DNA of 6,667 nucleotides from Deltaproteobacteria bacterium (lineage in GTDB: Bacteria; UBA10199; DSSB01): positions 1-6,667 of the forward strand of contig JAGRNM010000074.1 of the NCBI GenBank assembly GCA_020440745.1, given 5' to 3'. Of the stretch, positions 5,670 through 6,667 are shown in pieces. Position numbers and translations under genes: made by a program. The notes under the pieces are model-generated. The model was not told the origin of the DNA and did no database searches. It saw only the letters and a program-made list of their open reading frames with translations. The first letter of the stretch is position 1; each line of letters opens with the position of its first letter.

Positions 5670-5978
5670 TTACATTAATCCAGGAATCTTCATTCCACCC
5701 ATCATTCCTTGGAGCTCGCCCTGTAGTTCTTCCCCAGCACGACGATGGGCTTCGTTAATAGCAGCTACAATTAAGTCTTGTAACATCTCAACCTCGTCTG
5801 TACTGACTACTTCTGGATCAATCTTTAGAGATAAGACTTCGTGCTTACCATTGACTAAGGCCGTTACCATACCACCACCACTAGAAGCCTCAAAAGTCTT
5901 AGCCGCCAACTCCTCTTGTTTTTTAGCTAATTCTTTTTGCATTTTTTGGGCTTGTTTCATCATCTGTTGTAGATTCAT
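5670..5978 (-). CDS. ebfC: YbaB/EbfC family nucleoid-associated DNA-binding protein
   Basis: A small 102-residue protein of the EbfC/YbaB family. These homodimeric 'tweezer' proteins bind DNA, act as nucleoid-associated proteins or regulators, and are nearly always encoded between dnaX and recR, as here. The sequence has the family layout: an N-terminal coiled-coil helix MNLQQMMKQAQKMQKELAKK, the strand region TFEASSGGGMVTALVNGKHEVLSLKIDPEVV (28-58), a second helix with EMLQDLIVAAINEAHRRAGEEL (63-84), and a Gly/Met-rich tail MMGGMKIPGLM. AAGGAGG (5983-5989) four bases before the ATG fixes the start. It begins 17 bases after dnaX and ends eight bases before recR, so all three are surely co-transcribed. 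Confidence 0.97.
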   Translation of the reverse strand: MNLQQMMKQAQKMQKELAKKQEELAAKTFEASSGGGMVTALVNGKHEVLSLKIDPEVVSTDEVEMLQDLIVAAINEAHRRAGEELQGELQGMMGGMKIPGLM

Positions 5979-5982
5979 TTTT

Positions 5983-5989
5983 CCTCCTT
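5983..5989 (-). promoter_or_regulatory. Ribosome binding site of ebfC
   Basis: The minus strand reads AAGGAGG followed by four A residues and the ATG at 5978. It is a full consensus Shine-Dalgarno in the short dnaX-ebfC gap. Confidence 0.85.
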
Positions 5990-5995
5990 GTTCAT

Positions 5996-6667
5996 TTAAG
6001 AATCTTGCACAATTTGTGCTCCCAAAACTTTGACAGCCTCTCTTACTGTTGGATCTTTCATTAAAGGATGTTCTTCTGCCTTGGCTGCAGGCGCTTCTTG
6101 TCTAGCATTAGACTCTAATTCCTGAAGACGAACTGTAAAGCTTTGACCTAAACTTTTTTCAAGTTCCTTGGCAAGGCGTTCTCGCTTTTCTTGTAACATC
6201 TCTAGCCAAAGACTGCCCTTTTCATAGATTACAATAAACTCTCCCTCCTCCAAGCGAGTCTCAATAGCATGATCTAGGAGTGCCTGGATTTGGGGAGGAA
6301 ACTTAAGCTTGTTGTCTAGCTGTACAACCGGCGGGTCAACTGTTGGTTGCTGGTTGCTAGTTACAGACCGGCTAGCGGCAGGCTTTGGAGCTTGGAAAGA
6401 GCCGTGGGTAGACTCAGCAAGGGATGGGGTTTGGACTAAGGAATCTGGGCTTGGACTTTTTAAAAATTTATCCAAAGGCTGGAAAGGTGCTCCATGCACT
6501 AACTTAACCAAAAGCAAATCCCAAAGCACTTTAGGCACCTCGCTTCGATGGATTTGTTCAGCGCTTTGGTAAAGTTGTTCAAAGGCCACTTGCAAGTCGT
6601 CCAAGGCAATGTTTTGAATCACACTTTGCCTTTTGGAGACTTCTTCTTCGTTTAAATTAACTAAGGC
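5996..6667 (-). CDS. dnaX: DNA polymerase III subunit gamma/tau (DnaX), C-terminal part; 5' end off window
   Basis: The frame is open to the right edge, giving 223 residues of the DnaX C-terminus. The true start lies outside the window; the GTG at 6622 is an internal Val codon. Residues 1-69 of this fragment (ending VPKVLWDLLLVKLVHGAPFQPLDKFL) look like the end of the domain III helical collar, which oligomerises the clamp loader. Residues 70-121 form a Pro/Ser/Thr/Gln-rich linker. The rest (FPPQIQALLDHAIETRLEEGEF onward to HPLMKDPTVREAVKVLGAQIV) is the tau-type C-terminal region, ending in the HPL..P.V..A...LGA.IV pattern seen at the end of many DnaX proteins. The AAA+ ATPase domain is off window. 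The assignment is reinforced by ebfC and recR following directly. A slippery heptamer sits at the collar-linker junction. Confidence 0.93.
   Translation of the reverse strand, partial: ALVNLNEEEVSKRQSVIQNIALDDLQVAFEQLYQSAEQIHRSEVPKVLWDLLLVKLVHGAPFQPLDKFLKSPSPDSLVQTPSLAESTHGSFQAPKPAASRSVTSNQQPTVDPPVVQLDNKLKFPPQIQALLDHAIETRLEEGEFIVIYEKGSLWLEMLQEKRERLAKELEKSLGQSFTVRLQELESNARQEAPAAKAEEHPLMKDPTVREAVKVLGAQIVQDS
6458..6464 (-). promoter_or_regulatory. Candidate -1 programmed frameshift heptamer in dnaX (T TTA AAA)
   Basis: In the DnaX reading frame the codons run GAT AAA TTT TTA AAA AGT, giving the X XXY YYZ heptamer T TTA AAA at the junction of collar and linker. A -1 slip would add KSKPRFLSPNPIPC and stop at TGA (6416-6414), producing a gamma-like protein without the tau domain. 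No strong downstream stem is obvious, and the nearest upstream Shine-Dalgarno-like GGAG is more than 20 bases away. Confidence 0.35.

Noticed and set aside
5976..5996. Six-codon frame ATG...TGA (MNKEEK) between dnaX and ebfC on the minus strand
   Set aside because: It consists of the ebfC Shine-Dalgarno and flanking bases, has no ribosome binding site of its own, and is best explained by chance.
5515..6033. Plus-strand open frame of 172 codons
   Set aside because: It runs antisense across recR, all of ebfC and the end of dnaX, which are unmistakable genes on the minus strand.
6309..6572. Plus-strand open frame of 87 codons
   Set aside because: Antisense to the dnaX linker region; Trp/Gly/Ser-rich composition typical of a shadow frame.
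6620..6622. GTG as a start codon for a separate 208-residue protein
   Set aside because: The frame continues open to the window edge with sequence that fits DnaX domain III, so this GTG is an internal Val codon.

Overview
The window is a chromosomal segment of an AT-rich Gram-negative bacterium. Three things support Gram-negative: a YhhW-type pirin, a lipoprotein-like signal peptide, and the dnaX-ebfC-recR order. A member of the Bdellovibrionota, or a similarly divergent proteobacterium-like lineage, would fit the gene mix, but nothing here fixes the taxon. No tRNA, rRNA, CRISPR array, IS element or intact mobile element is visible.

Layout from left to right. (1) Positions 1-1432, minus strand: the N-terminal 477 codons of a large soluble protein that I cannot assign to a family. 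It runs off the left edge, carries a duplicated YPEI..DFD segment, and has a strong hairpin inside the coding sequence. (2) Positions 1433-1671: an AT-rich divergent intergenic region with a plausible minus-strand -10 box and a 15-bp palindrome. (3) Positions 1672-2370, plus strand: a pirin with all four metal ligands. (4) Positions 2371-2731: a long gap containing the decayed C-terminal half of a VapC-type PIN-domain toxin gene, then a hairpin. (5) Positions 2732-5074, plus strand: a tight four-gene cluster of a METTL7-like methyltransferase, a Cys-rich putative lipoprotein, a YqaA/DedA membrane protein and a UPF0598/DUF4505-like protein. (6) Positions 5071-6667, minus strand: recR, ebfC (ybaB) and the 3' part of dnaX, which is the classic replication/recombination operon. 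It converges on the plus cluster, and the two last genes share a TTAA for their stop codons.

How the genes relate. dnaX (clamp loader), ebfC (DNA-binding protein) and recR (recombination mediator) form one transcription unit entering from the right. The four plus-strand genes probably form an operon, but no shared pathway is evident. The most interesting points are the unrecognised left-hand protein with its internal repeat and hairpin, the previously unlisted VapC relic, a candidate programmed -1 frameshift site in dnaX, and a Glu-to-Gln change at the Toprim position of RecR.
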